Shown here piece after piece: positions 10,355 through 20,524 of a stretch of 64,000 nt of DNA; position 1 is the first letter of the stretch, and every line of letters begins with the position of its first letter. The notes below the pieces were generated by a model, which was given only the letters and a program-made list of their open reading frames with translations, searched no databases and was not told the origin of the DNA. Location: the NCBI GenBank assembly GCA_963821815.1, contig CAWGFG010000005.1, positions 36,707-100,706 of the forward strand. Direction: 5' to 3'. The position numbers and the translations under genes are program-made. This stretch comes from JASGTU01 sp963821815. Its GTDB lineage: Bacteria > Chloroflexota > Anaerolineae > Caldilineales > Caldilineaceae.

Positions 10355-11602
10355 TTGGCCCCGAAAACTGGACCACGTGCTAAGGTGTAAACCCACAGTT
10401 TTTCCTAGACGTGGAGGGTCACAGGAAATGTCCAAGAATCGCAGACGATTCAGTCCCGACTACAAGTTTCGGGTGGCACTGGAAGCCGCCAAAGGTCAAC
10501 AGACGTTCAGCGAGTTGGCAGCGAATACAGCCTACATCCCAACCAGATCAGCCAATGGAAACGGCAATTGCTGGAAAGTGGAGCCGATGTGTTCAGCTCG
10601 GAACGGTGACAAAGAAGCTCAGACCAGGAGGCAGAACAGTCCGAACTATACGAGCAGATAGGCCGCCTCAAGATGGAACTGGAGTGGCTGAAAAAAAAAG
10701 CTGCCCCTTTCGCCTGAAGCAAAACGGTCTATGGTTGAGCCAGACCATCCTGTCTGAGTCTGCGCCGCCAGTGTGAGTTGCTGGGGCTGAATCGTTCGAG
10801 GCTCTACTATGAACCAGTTGGTGAATCGGCCGAGAATCTGCATCTGATGCGGCTGCTTGACGAGCAATATCTGCGCGACTCCATTCTATGGCTGGCCGCG
10901 TATGACCGCTTATTTGCGGCGACAAGGGTATGCGGTGAACGCCAAACGGTTCAGGCGACTCATGCAGAAGATGGGCTTACAGGCCATCTATCCCAAGCCC
11001 AAGACGAGCAAGCCGGCAGGAAAGGAGAAATCTATCCCTATCTGCTGCGTGGTCTTGAGATTACTCAGCCCAACTTCGTCTGGAGTGCAGACATTACCTA
11101 CATGCCGATGCGCCAGGGCTTCATGTATCTGGTTGCCATCATCGACTGGTTTAGTCGCTATGTCCTGACCTGGCAACTCTCAAACACGCTGGATGGCTAC
11201 TTCTGTCTGGATGCACTCCAGCAGGCACTGCAACAAGGGCAACCGGCTATCTTCAACACCGACCAGGGTTCGCAATTCACTGCGGATGAGTTCACGGCTT
11301 GTCTTGAACGAGCCGACATCCGCATCAGCATGGATGGACGTGGCCGAGCTTTGGACAAATCTTCATCGAACGTCTTTGGCGTAGCCTCAAATATGAGGAC
11401 ATCTACCTCAAAGACTATGCCTCTGTGCCCGAACTGGCTGCTGGCTTGGCTGATTACTTTCACTTCTACAATCATGAGAGGCCACATCAGAGCCTCAACT
11501 ATTGCACGCCTGCCGAGCTACACTTTGCTTGAACAACCATGTTGTTGTTGCTTTTCGTTCCACCTTATTTTCGTCGCTTTTTGGTCTTGACATTGGGGCC
11601 AA
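10355..11602 (+). mobile_element. IS3-family insertion sequence, inactivated
   Basis: The left end starts TTGGCCCCGAAAACTGG and the right end closes with the complement of TTGGCCCC, a typical IS3-family terminal pattern. Inside are remnants of orfA (ATG 10428: RRRFSPDYKFRVALEAAKG helix-turn-helix) and orfB. OrfB carries NFVWSADITYMPM (first Asp), AIFNTDQGSQFT (second Asp) and, in another frame, the RLWRSLKYE block (catalytic Glu) followed by FYNHERPHQSL. Frame breaks occur at about 10525, 10600, 10890 and 11352. No convincing target duplication flanks it. Confidence 0.8.
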
Positions 11603-13067
11603 CCATAATATCCCATATTGCTAAGGGTTCCCTGATGTTCCTTCAAGCACAGCAAGATGGCGAGCAACCTCTCTACCCTCTAGATAGTCAACACAAAGCC
11701 TTTCTGCTTGGATATATGCTGTTAAGAGACTGAACAGTACGACAAACACCTCGATAGCTATACTGTTTGCGATTCGTTCTCTTCGTATCCTCTAGTACCC
11801 TGCTATTGGAACCCGCCTTGGTACTGATGGAGCCAGCACCATATCTAGGGCAATTAGGGAGAACGCTATCATGACACCTAGGGAGTTTCCGTGGTGATCA
11901 TGCAAAGATACGGCACCGTTTCCTGCTTGCCCAGTGGTGTCCAACTGGTCTTCTGGTTCTGTGCGGCCCTGTGGAAGCAGAGTGTGCTCAACATGGCTGT
12001 TAATCTGCCCTTCAGTGACTGAGCCCTGGTCTGGATGACGAACATTCGACCAGCGTCCAGTGGGCCCTGCGCACCTACTGCAGCCACGGTGCAAAAGTTC
12101 AGGGGCGCTTCCTACGGCTTTCGGCATGAGCGCGATTAGCACCACAGATCCTAACCAGCCAACCAGCCCTCGACTACAAATCGTGTAGATAGCCCGGAAG
12201 CAGGATAAATGGATGGACCACCTCATGTCGGGCTAGTCGATAGATGCTAATGTCGGAGAGTACAGAGACGCACATAGTCAGATCGCTTGATGAGATTATT
12301 GATGATCAAACTGATGGTGGTGACGTCCGCTCCTATGCGTATTACACTTCCCAAAATCTGTGTCCCACTGTTCCACAGAAGCCAGGGGCGACTTGACAGT
12401 ATCGCTCCATCCCGGTCCAAATCAGTCATCAGCCGGCAACGTGAATCAGCCGTCCTCCCCTATGCGGGTTCATTCGGTCTGCTCCCAGGCACTTATGCCG
12501 CATAGGTGATGGCTGACAGCTAAACCGTCTAGTCGCCCACAGTCGACTGAATGCAGCTGCGGCGGGGAACTGCGGCGCTCCCTGCAGTAGCATTCGGGCC
12601 ACATCCTCGTCAACCGCTTCAGCCGGATTCGGTACTTTCCTCGCGCTCAGTGCACTGCTGTAACCGTACACTACTAAACTGTTGTCAACCCAGAGATCCT
12701 CAATGTATGAAGTGCTACACGGATTGAACTAGCGATTCGCCTCAAGCTGTTGCGCCTTATCGGTGGTGCCGTTGAGTGGCGGAACTCACAATTTGATTGG
12801 AGATGCGCAAGTAGGGCGCAATATTTGCCAATCATTATAATATACTGCAGAAAATGCGATGGTTTGGGCGATATGAAGCGCCTGAGCAGTAACGGTGGCG
12901 TCAGAGGTACAGAGGATATCGGCAGAGCGCGTCTTGCTACAATGGCAGGGATCGCATCATCTACCATGCACTGTCTGACTGCGACAATAAACGAAGAGCG
13001 GGTTGAACTGCTGTACAGGCAAAGATTAGGATACTATACCAGAGGTGAAGAAGGAGTATAAAGACTT
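11603..13067. other. Long non-coding stretch, no gene recognised
   Basis: About 1.46 kb with only short, motif-free open frames. An AT-rich patch with TATAAT at about 12835 could be a promoter for the gene at 13068, but no matching -35 element is clear. Confidence 0.35.
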
Positions 13068-13793
13068 ATGGCATCGGCAGAATCGGAGCGAATTGTAAAG
13101 AAGACGGACGTCGGCGACAGGAACCTTTGGGAAATGCAGCGGTGGGAAACTGCGGTCGCGTACGATCGGTTTTCCCGCTATTTTTTGGTTCAGGATTCAC
13201 CTCGATCGGTGGTGGAGGCTTACCGTCAATATCAGCGTGATAAGGGCGCAACAGAAGAGCAGGTAGGGCGCATAAAATCAACTCCTGGCTTCTGGGCACG
13301 CTGGGCCTATGCCCGTACAAGCCAGGATGAACCGATTAATGGCGCACTGACCTGGGCTGAACGTGCAAGAGCTTTCGATACAGCCCAGCAAAGGAGCTTT
13401 ATTGAGGAGCATAATACGAAGTGGAGAGAACGGCGACTCAAACTGAGTGAAAAAGAATGGGAAGCCGGTGAGGAGCTTATGGCGCGGGGTAGGCGTATGT
13501 TACAAGGTCTGCTCTTCCAAAAACGGGTCGTCGAAACTGTCGACAAGGAGACCGGCGTTCCCACTACTGAGACCATCTATGAACCCACCGATTGGGGGGA
13601 GCGGGAGCTGATTGGCATGTTCAAGATGGGCTCTGAACTCATGCGTCGCGGGGCTGGCCTCACGCCAAATAACCGAATGCCAAGTAATGACTCAGCCTTG
13701 ATGATACAGGCCAAAGAAGCAGGGATTGACATTGATAAGGTAGTGCAGACTGTACTTGAGACTGTGCTGAGCAAATTGGAACACCAGTCATAG
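13068..13793 (+). CDS. Terminase small-subunit-like protein, copy 1 (TerS1)
   Basis: The product is 241 aa and intact, starting at ATG 13068 behind an AAGGAG site (13051). It shares blocks with two other genes in this window (34284-35078 and 62960-63720): RFSRYFLVQDSPRSVVEAYR, IKSTPGFWARWAYAR, PINGALTWAERARAFD, then a charged helical middle ending RMLQGLLF, a hairpin-like VVETVDKETGVPTTETIYEP, TDWGERELIGMFKMGSELMRRGAG and a short C-terminal helix. The terminase-small-subunit assignment comes from paralogue 2, which overlaps a large-terminase gene. No DNA-binding family signature is recognisable by eye. Here no large subunit follows: 1 kb without genes and then an IS110-family element lie downstream, and the nearest TerL remnant is on the opposite strand. 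It is the only frameshift-free small-subunit copy besides copy 2. Confidence 0.6.
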   Translation: MASAESERIVKKTDVGDRNLWEMQRWETAVAYDRFSRYFLVQDSPRSVVEAYRQYQRDKGATEEQVGRIKSTPGFWARWAYARTSQDEPINGALTWAERARAFDTAQQRSFIEEHNTKWRERRLKLSEKEWEAGEELMARGRRMLQGLLFQKRVVETVDKETGVPTTETIYEPTDWGERELIGMFKMGSELMRRGAGLTPNNRMPSNDSALMIQAKEAGIDIDKVVQTVLETVLSKLEHQS

Positions 13794-14802
13794 CTGCAAG
13801 AAGAAGCCTTCTGTGGGATAGAGAATGGCTTGTGGAGACTGAGCTCAACGCAGAATGAAGTAGACGCAGGTCTGCGAGTATTATATCCGTTTCTCACCGG
13901 AATTCATTCCCCCCAAACAGGGCTTCCATTTCAGTCAATAAAATCCAACATCCACCAATCCCCACCCATGGGGGTGGGAAGCTTACGCTCATCTGATCGG
14001 TCGACCATAGCGACAAAAAGCTCAGGTCATGGACTATTCTGGTTACCTCGTAAATCGCCGACGACAGACCGATGTGGCGCATATCTCCCCCTTGCACGCA
14101 CCACCGAAGTTCGTTCGGACACCAGCAGGCAGAAAAGCGGCTTGTCGATAAGCAATACGGCAGTGATGTGACTTGTTGCAGCGAGCGTATGGCGCCGGCT
14201 GACCATCGCCTAATTCTTTGTAGCAGCGGTACGTTTTGGTTGATCCCTATCGATCGTCGTGCCAGGGTTCAGGGAACGAAATGGCGAGAGGTTCTGCCAG
14301 GGCTTTCCATACGACATCATTAGCCAAGAGGGCCTAGCGTCCAATTTTACCCTGCCACTGCAAGCTAGTCTTGGGTACCAAGATTTGCGCGATAACGCTG
14401 GCCAGTACTGATATTCACAAAACCATCAAGCGGTGGACTGCGATTCGCCGCTAGCCGACACCAGAGACGCAAACCAGCTGTTTTGCAACTAGGTCCACTC
14501 GATCCCAAAGGAACTTTTTTGTGTCCAATATGTGTTCTGGGAAGTCTACTAGAACGAGCAGCGCAGTGCAGTCTCTGTGCGCCTAGAGGACAGGTGAAGC
14601 AGCATGCTAGGCGTTCTGCCGCACCTGCAGTCACCGCTTCGCGCGTATGCAGCGTATACAGCGTATACAGTGTCAGAGACGCGGGTATATGCCCCTTGCT
14701 GCCCCTCATGCTGCGCTACCCACACTATTATCGGGCAGCAACGATCATTGTTTTAGGCCTTACGCATGCTATTCTCCCGTCACTTCACTTCCCGTTAGAA
14801 AT
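13794..14802. other. Non-coding stretch after TerS1
   Basis: No recognisable gene. Around 13965-13985 there is a short palindromic CCCATGGGGGTGGG patch, and around 14645-14665 a short GCGTATACAGCGTATACAG direct repeat. The origin of the region is unclear; it may be degraded element sequence. Confidence 0.35.
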
Positions 14803-14840
14803 GGCGTACTGGAAGGGAGCCCCTTGAGCGCGAAATTCAT

Positions 14841-15110
14841 ATTCATATCATCATTCTTTTTAGTGATAAAAAATTTTATCCATGCGCCTTGCGGCGCACC
14901 CACAGATGTATGAAAATAGCGTGTGCGGCATCCGCGACGCAGGTCGGATGTTTACTGGATACTACGAGTCCGTTCGTTAGTTTGACCAGCGTGTTGCGAG
15001 GCACCCCAGACTGTTACCCCCGAAAGGGTGAGTACGTAAGGGAGAATCTTACTAGGGGCGACACGCCGTGGATGCCGGTGACGTTGGAGTTGCATCTGCG
15101 GGAGGCAAAC
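14841..15110 (+). ncRNA. Possible bridge RNA region of the IS110-family element
   Basis: IS110-group elements encode a structured bridge RNA in the non-coding DNA upstream of the transposase that pairs with target and donor DNA (established family knowledge). The 270 bases here before ATG 15111 have no gene but contain small potential stems, for example ACCC-CCGAAA-GGGT at about 15013-15032 and GTGCGGCATCCGC at about 14922. The location is right, but the fold was not computed and the boundaries are unknown. Confidence 0.35.
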
Positions 15111-16352
15111 ATGCAAGTCGAATACCAATACTGTTGCGGACTGGATGTGCACAAGGATACGGTGGTAGCGTGTGCGATCGTGCCAGGCGCCAAGGGCAAA
15201 GCAACAAAGGAGACCTGCACCTATAGAACGATGACCGAGAGTCTGCGCAGTCTGGCTACATGGCTGCAGACAAAAGAGGTCACGCACGTGGCCATGGAAA
15301 GCACTGGGGTCTACTGGAAACCGATCTTCAACATTCTCGAAGGCGAGTTCGAGTTATGGGTCGTCAACCCAGAGCAGATCAAGAAGACACCAGGACGCAA
15401 GACCGATGTGTCGGATGCCGAGTGGATCGCAGACCTGTTACGCCACGGGTTGTTGCGCGGTAGTTTTATACCGTCGGCGCAGCAGCGTGCGTGGCGTGAC
15501 TTGACCCGCTATCGCACACGTTTGGTGGATGAACGCACCAGTGAAGTAAATCGTCTACATAAAGTGCTCCAGGATGCCAACCTCAAGCTGGCCAGTGTGG
15601 CGACCGACGTGATGGGTGTGAGCGGACGGCTGATCTTGCAGCATTTGCTGGCAGGAGAAACCGACCCAGCCACATTGGCCCAACTAGCGAAAGGTCGGCT
15701 GCGAGAAAAGCAGCAATTGCTAGAGCAAGCATTGCAAGGTAAATTGTTGCCCCATCATCGCTTCATGCTGACCGAGCATCTCAGCCACATTGACTACCTT
15801 GATGAAACGATTGGCCGCCTGGATGCGGAGATTGAAGAACAGATGCGCTCGTTTGAAGAAGAACTGGCGCGCTGGGCTCAGCTACCAGGCGTGAGTACGC
15901 GTATCGCCCAAATCGTTTTGGCGGAAGTGGGTACTGACCTCACTCAGTTTGAGGATGCCGCTCACTTAGCTTCCTGGGCGGGTCTCTGCCCGGGCAATCA
16001 CGAGAGTGCCGGCAAACGCAAGAGTGGCAGGACCCGCAAAGGCAGTGTCTGGCTGCGCAGAGCGCTGACCGAAGCAGCCCACGGCGCTGCAAACACGAAG
16101 AATAAATACTACCGGGCTATGTATCACCGCCTCGTCGGCCGTCGGGGTAAGAAACGCGCCCTGATAGCTGTGGCCCACAGTCTCCTCGTGACCGGTTATT
16201 ACCTCATTACACGCAAGCGTGATTACGAGGACCTCGGCCCCAACTACTTTGATGAGCGCGCACGTGAATCCGTTAAGCGCCGCACCGTTCGTCGGTTAGA
16301 GCGTCTTGGCTATCAGGTAACCTTAACTCCTGTCCCGGAGATGGCCATGTAA
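15111..16352 (+). CDS. IS110-family transposase (DEDD recombinase)
   Basis: The product is 413 aa and intact. ATG 15111 is chosen because a GGGAGG site lies 7 bases upstream and the family N terminus (YCCGLDVHKDTVVACAIV) follows directly; the open frame further upstream is not family-like. N-terminal RuvC-like domain: GLDVHKD (Asp), VAMESTGVYWKPI (Glu), KTDVSDAEWIADLLRHG (Asp pair), then a coiled middle region, and a C-terminal Tnp20 domain with LPGVSTRIAQIVLAEVG and ASWAGLCPGNHESAGKRKSG carrying the catalytic serine. It mediates RNA-guided excision and insertion of its element. This is the only transposase in the window whose full frame is open, so it may still be active. A related N-terminal fragment lies at 49.1 kb. 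Confidence 0.93.
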   Translation: MQVEYQYCCGLDVHKDTVVACAIVPGAKGKATKETCTYRTMTESLRSLATWLQTKEVTHVAMESTGVYWKPIFNILEGEFELWVVNPEQIKKTPGRKTDVSDAEWIADLLRHGLLRGSFIPSAQQRAWRDLTRYRTRLVDERTSEVNRLHKVLQDANLKLASVATDVMGVSGRLILQHLLAGETDPATLAQLAKGRLREKQQLLEQALQGKLLPHHRFMLTEHLSHIDYLDETIGRLDAEIEEQMRSFEEELARWAQLPGVSTRIAQIVLAEVGTDLTQFEDAAHLASWAGLCPGNHESAGKRKSGRTRKGSVWLRRALTEAAHGAANTKNKYYRAMYHRLVGRRGKKRALIAVAHSLLVTGYYLITRKRDYEDLGPNYFDERARESVKRRTVRRLERLGYQVTLTPVPEMAM

Positions 16353-16363
16353 CCCATTCATTT

Positions 16364-17251
16364 TCAAGGGAGTAAAATGGCGTACTGGAAGGGGAGCCCC
16401 TTGGGCGCAAAAGTCAGGGCCAGGGCATCGGCCTTGTTGGTGCTGCGTCCCAGCTGGCTGCGCAGGGTTTCCTTGTCCGATACCTTGATGCGCCCTTTGC
16501 CGTCAAAGGCGTAGAGCGGGGCCAGCAGTTCATCGCGCAGTTCCTCGTCCGGCGGCAACATGGCGCCTGAGTCATCCTTTAGCCACTCGCGCACCGCCCA
16601 CCACAACTGGTCGCGCAACTGGGCAAAATCGCCCGATTCCGAACTCTCAGTAGGTCTTTCCGCCACCTTCACACCCACGATGTCGCCCCGTTTGTACGAG
16701 ACCCTTTTGGCCCGCAGGCTGCGCATGATCTGGGGGGCCACGCCCGAACCCACGCCGGTGGCGTCTACGCAGACTCGCCACCCGTTGTAGGTGATAAAGG
16801 CGTCGGCCACATAGTCGCCAGTGGTGAGTACGTCCGTATGCGACCACTGCTGGAAAGGATGCACCCAGCCGCCGTAGCGCATGCACAGCACCGACGGGTC
16901 GGAGCCGTACTCGCCCACGTCTACGCCCAGGATGCCCTGGGTGCCGTCGGGCGGCAGTTCGCCGTTTATCTGGGTGTAGAGCTTCCAGCGAGAGAAGGCC
17001 CGGTCGATCCAGTCCTGGGAGATGAGCTGGGTGGGAGAGGCGGCCGGATAGCGAGCCAGCACCATATGCGAAAAGCGGTTATCGGTCACGCGCCGCCAAC
17101 CGGCCGGCAGGGGCTGAAAGTCCTGGCCCAGACGGTTTTTGCCCACCACGCCCACCAGATATTCCGGCATCTCAAAGCTCTGTCCGTCCTTGACCTCGCC
17201 CTCAACCAGGGGGCGCGTCCACTCGTTGATGCGGCGCACGGTCGTCTCCAG
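16364..17251 (-). pseudogene. Large terminase copy 2 (TerL2): C-terminal nuclease part
   Basis: Read from 17251 downward. It begins abruptly at ETTVRRINEWTRP and continues with the RNase-H-like nuclease domain: GILGVDVGEYGSDPSVLCMR (first acidic motif), CVDATGVGSGV (second) and STNKADALALTFA (third). It aligns residue by residue with TerL1 at 36365-37250. At its 5' side the sequence switches to IS21 istA DNA at about 17252. The ATPase C-terminal half and most of the intein have been lost between this fragment and the N-terminal fragment at 18642-18971. At its 3' side it runs into the IS110-family element, which may have replaced the last few codons. It cannot make a working enzyme as arranged. 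Confidence 0.85.
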
Positions 17252-17665
17252 GATGTGCTGGAGCCCCTTCACTACCTGTCGCTGTTGGAGCAACGACCTG
17301 GCGCCTTTGAGCATGCGCAGCCCATGCGTCAGTGGCGTACTGCGTGGCCACCCGCCTTTGAGAAGATGTTGGCGGCGTTACGCAGACAGCAGACAAGCGA
17401 AAGCCAAGCTGTCCGCATCTTTATCCAGATACTGCAGTTGCATCAGAGCTATTCTGCAGAAGAGGTAACGGCGGCAGTCGAACAGGCGCTGGATGAGAGA
17501 CTCATCAGCCTGTCCGGCGTGCGCTTCTGTCTCAATCGGATGTTGGACCCAACTCCCGTGGTCGCTCCGCTTGACCTGTCGACGCGACCCCATCTGGCCG
17601 CCGTCGGTCACGAGGTTGCTTCCCTTGATAGGTATGATAAATTTCTGAAGGGAGCAGCAATATGA
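17252..17665 (+). pseudogene. istA: IstA transposase, C-terminal fragment
   Basis: The frame gives VLEPLHYLSLLEQRPGAFEH, then WPPAFEKMLAALRRQ, a helical region and LDLSTRPHLAAVGHEVASLDRYDKFL. This is the standard C-terminal tail of IS21 IstA, after the DDE domain. The helix-turn-helix and catalytic regions are absent. The stop overlaps the istB start (ATG 17662), the usual IS21 coupling. Confidence 0.85.
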
Positions 17666-18507
17666 GCGCTCCTTCCACACAGCATCTAGAGCAACAACTG
17701 AGACAACTCTACCTAATGGCAATTCTGCGTCAATACCAGACGGATGCCAAGACTGCCGCTCAGGATGGCTGGACCTATGAAGCCTATTTGGCCGGACTGC
17801 TTCGACAAGAAGTGGACCGGCGTTTTCGCAACCGCCGCGAGCGCCGAATCAAGGAGGCCCACTTCCCGCTCCGGAAGGAACTGGTCGATTTTGACTTCAC
17901 TGCCATTCCCCAGCTCAACCAGCACAAGGTGATGGAACTGGCCCAGGGAGACTATCTGGACCAGGCGGAATCCGTGCTGATGGTGGGCGGCCCTGGGCTG
18001 GGCAAGACCCATCTTGCCATCGCGTTAGGGTTGGCCGCATGCAGACAGGATCGCCGCGTGCGTTTCTACACCGTCACCCATCTGGTCAATGAGCTACAGG
18101 AGGCGCAGTCTCAGCATCAACTGCCCCGCTATCTGGACAAGAGCATACGCCATCAACTTGTCATCCTGGACGAATTCGGCAACGTACCCTTTTCACCAAC
18201 CGGCGCTCAACTGCTTTTCCAGTTCTGTGCCGCCTTGCACGAGCAGACTCGCTCATCGTCACCACTAATCTTTCCTTCAGCAATGGGTTCAGGTATTCGG
18301 CGACAACGCTTGAAGAGCGGTTTACTCGACCGGCTTACTATCGCAGCACATTCGGAGTTCCTTGGCGATTCCTATCGTTTTCGTCACGGACTGGAAAGAC
18401 ACCATCATCCTGCACTGCCTACATCCCCCGTCAACAACCCGGAAAAACCGGCCTGGAAGGAGGAAGAATGGACGGACCCACACACATCGATCCAATCACC
18501 CGAATGA
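17662..18507 (+). pseudogene. istB: IstB ATPase helper, scrambled between two frameshifts
   Basis: IstB is the AAA+ helper of IS21 transposition. The N-terminal part is sound: LEQQLRQLYLMAILRQYQ, a basic helix, Walker A GGPGLGKTHLAIALG (about residues 109-123) and Walker B QLVILDEFGNVPFS. Near 18250 the frame leaves the family sequence. The expected SLIVTTNLSFS is readable one frame over, and the family frame returns at LKSGLLDRLT (about 18310). A further divergence follows GDSYRFRHGL. The result is a full-length open frame with a wrong sensor region, so activity is unlikely. Confidence 0.85.
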
Positions 18508-18641
18508 ACTGATAGAAGGGGAGAGTGACGCGCATAATGAGATCACTTACGCGGTTTTTGATGATCACCATTTTTGTCTATTCACGCCATTGACCGTGAT
18601 GTATCCTGATGCTGAAATGACTCTGATTGGTGTTTGTCAAA

Positions 18642-18971
18642 AACAGAGAGAACTTCAAACGCGCGTCCAACCAGGGTACAGGCTTTGACCAGTGGGCCAT
18701 GCGCTAAACGGATCGCCTCGTCCCATTCCACGCACTTGCCGGTCCCGTTCCCGCTGCGGGCAATGGTCACCTGGTTGTCGCGCACCGACTCCATGACTCT
18801 GATGATGTCGGGGGTGAATCTTTCACCCAGCACCTCGACGCCAAAGCGGACAGGGTCTTCCCGGTATTCCTTAAATCTGTCCGGCGCATAGAATGCGGTC
18901 TTTTTGTTCTTCTCAATAAGCTTCGCTAAAACCTTAAGGGTTAGGCGGTCGATCAGTTCGGGCGTAACCAT
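18642..18971 (-). pseudogene. Large terminase copy 2 (TerL2): N-terminal part plus first ~31 residues of an intein
   Basis: Read from ATG 18971: MVTPELIDRLTLKVL, then FYAPDRFKEYREDPVRFGVE, FTPDIIRVMESVRDNQVTIA and Walker A SGNGTGK. The codon after the Walker A lysine is Cys (18734-18732), and the sequence changes to CVEWDEAIRLAHGPLVKACT and LVGRAFEVLS. This parallels the intein start in TerL1 (CLERDELIHLADGSRIAAGE, LVGRSFQVHS). The intein is therefore at the identical site in both paralogues. It is cut at about 18642 by the IS21 remnant, so no splicing is possible. Copy 2 has HG where copy 1 has DG in the block-A turn. Confidence 0.85.
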
Positions 18972-19933
18972 CGCCACCCGATAGTCTGTAGGGCGAGAGC
19001 GATCTGTCCCCATAGCGCTACACCAGCCAATAGATATCCAACCTCTCAACCGGCTAAACTGATCAACGTAAGCCGTCTGCCCACAAAGACCCGCTCACAA
19101 TGCTGCCGGTTCCGTTTGCTGCCAATCTAATCCTAGACTACGCCAAGTTTGGCTGTCGCCCTCGGACAGAAAAGACCATTATTGTCCGGTCGCACGGGTA
19201 TCCATACCTGTTTACATCTTCGCTTCTGCCATTCGGTCAGCCCCGTCGCCGATAGAGGCATGGTGGTCCGAATCACCAACTCGGGGTACTTGCATACGGT
19301 TTAGGTCAGGCGGTCCTTTCGCCGTTGGACAAATGGCACGCAATATTGCCCGGTCGTACCGTTGGGTTTGAGCTTCCCCTGAGGCTTTGGTGCGCAATAC
19401 TATGGCTTTGTAGTCATCAGGAGGAGTTGCATGAAGCAACTGAAGGTTTCCAGAAAATTCATTCTGTAAGCGCTGTCGATTGAGAAGCAGGTGCGTGCCA
19501 AGGTCGCCCAAGCAGTCAGATAGCTGGGCACCATTCGGAAGAGAGGTACAGGCTGACGGATTGAGTAACGGGAGGCGGGTGACAAGGTCTGCACCGGCAC
19601 GGAAATGCTCAAGGCCAGCAGCAAAAGGTTTGTTTGAGTGCGACGAGAAGTCTAGCGGGTTAGTAGAGGGCTCAGCAGCATTTCCAACATGCGAACGAAG
19701 ACGACTATATCACAATCTCATCTGCAAGGCGCATGAGAAATGACCTTACTGATGACGCAATGTTCGCTGACGAGGTCACGAGCGCGTGGCGTCAGCGGAC
19801 CAGGAATTAAAATTTGATTGCAGCGAACACAGGCACCGTAGACCGGCGCTGTCCTCAGATGACGGGCGCGCAGAAGATGTTCTTGACAGCACCTGCCAAG
19901 CAGGCAGGTCAGGAGGTAGATAATACCAGGCCA
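18972..19933. other. Upstream region of TerL2, no recognised gene
   Basis: Several short open frames occur on both strands but none shows a family motif or ribosome-binding site. No small-terminase gene is found here, unlike the arrangement at 34-35 kb. Confidence 0.35.
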
Positions 19934-20524
19934 TTACCGCCAGGCGTACTGGGGAGGTCTACCCAGATTTCTGCCCAGATTTTCCGCAATAACCAGCCGA
20001 CGATCCTTACTCTCAGCAATGACCTTTTCCGGGGTCCAGGACCAGTTCGGGCGAGGTTTCATGAACGCATCCATATCTGCTAACCCTAGCAACATGGTCA
20101 GATCCAGCTCTGAGACGCGTCGGGGGTTGTCGTCATGTATATTCCAGTACTCTTCGATCTCGGGCCAACTCAACCCAGCCCAAGCCAGCATGCCAGATTC
20201 CAGAATCTGCGCCTTCCATTCGAGGTCATTGTTGAATTTGACTTCATCGTCATCTGCGTCCTTGGTGTAAGAGACAGCATAGGCCTCTAGAAAGGCAAGA
20301 ACATCTGCCTTGACCATTGCTGGTCCGCCACTGACGGGAAGGCCCTTATCGTCAGGCGATAGCCCTTGAAAGGCCAGCGTCTGGGCGATCAAGCGTTTTG
20401 CGTCGTCGTTCAGGCCACGGTCGAAAGCATGAAGCCACAGATCAACGCGTTTCAAGATCGCCTGCATATTCTCCCAGACCTCGTGAAATTCTTCCACCAA
20501 TGCCTCCCGATCCCGAACTGTCAT
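19934..20524 (-). CDS. Hypothetical acidic protein, 196 aa
   Basis: ATG at 20524 is preceded on the coding strand by AGAAGGGGG at a good distance, so this is probably expressed. The protein is acidic and helix-rich, with VWENMQAILKRVDLWLHAFD, FLEAYAVSYTKDADDDEV, WAGLSWPEIEEYWNIHDD and NWSWTPEKVIAESKDRRLVI. There is no signal peptide or membrane segment and no motif I can tie to a family. It is one of the few intact frames in this part. It lies upstream of the TerL2 region on the same strand, about 960 bases away, so linkage is not implied. Confidence 0.6.
   Translation of the reverse strand: MTVRDREALVEEFHEVWENMQAILKRVDLWLHAFDRGLNDDAKRLIAQTLAFQGLSPDDKGLPVSGGPAMVKADVLAFLEAYAVSYTKDADDDEVKFNNDLEWKAQILESGMLAWAGLSWPEIEEYWNIHDDNPRRVSELDLTMLLGLADMDAFMKPRPNWSWTPEKVIAESKDRRLVIAENLGRNLGRPPQYAWR

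Larger units (their letters stand above)
14803..16412 (+). mobile_element. IS110-family element flanked by a ~35-bp imperfect direct repeat
   Basis: A near-identical block, AAATGGCGTACTGGAAGGG followed by AGCCCCTTG, occurs at 14808-14840 and again at 16374-16410, on either side of the transposase gene. The right copy is the 3' end of the reverse-strand TerL gene (ALTFAPKGLPFQYAI). IS110 elements do not normally create such long duplications, so the left copy may be target-related sequence, the scar of an earlier insertion, or part of a second TerL copy. The element's 5' non-coding part is about 270 bp long. Confidence 0.6.
17252..18642 (+). mobile_element. 5'-truncated IS21-family element inside TerL2
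   Basis: The 3' end of istA and a damaged istB, plus a right-end region, occupy the gap between the two TerL2 fragments. The presumed right tip reads TGTTTTTGACAAACACC on the minus strand at 18640, where intein coding sequence resumes. The left end and most of istA are missing, so the arrangement is a deletion rather than a clean insertion. Confidence 0.75.

Noticed and set aside
12873..13061. Small frame just upstream of TerS1 as a regulator gene
   Set aside because: No helix-turn-helix pattern, no ribosome-binding site, and the composition is not distinctive.
14645..14670. GCGTATACAGCGTATACAG as a CRISPR-like repeat
   Set aside because: Only two adjacent units, no spacers and no cas genes.
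16838..17665. 275-codon forward frame spanning TerL2 and istA
   Set aside because: Its first half is antisense to the TerL2 nuclease domain; only the last ~135 codons match IstA.
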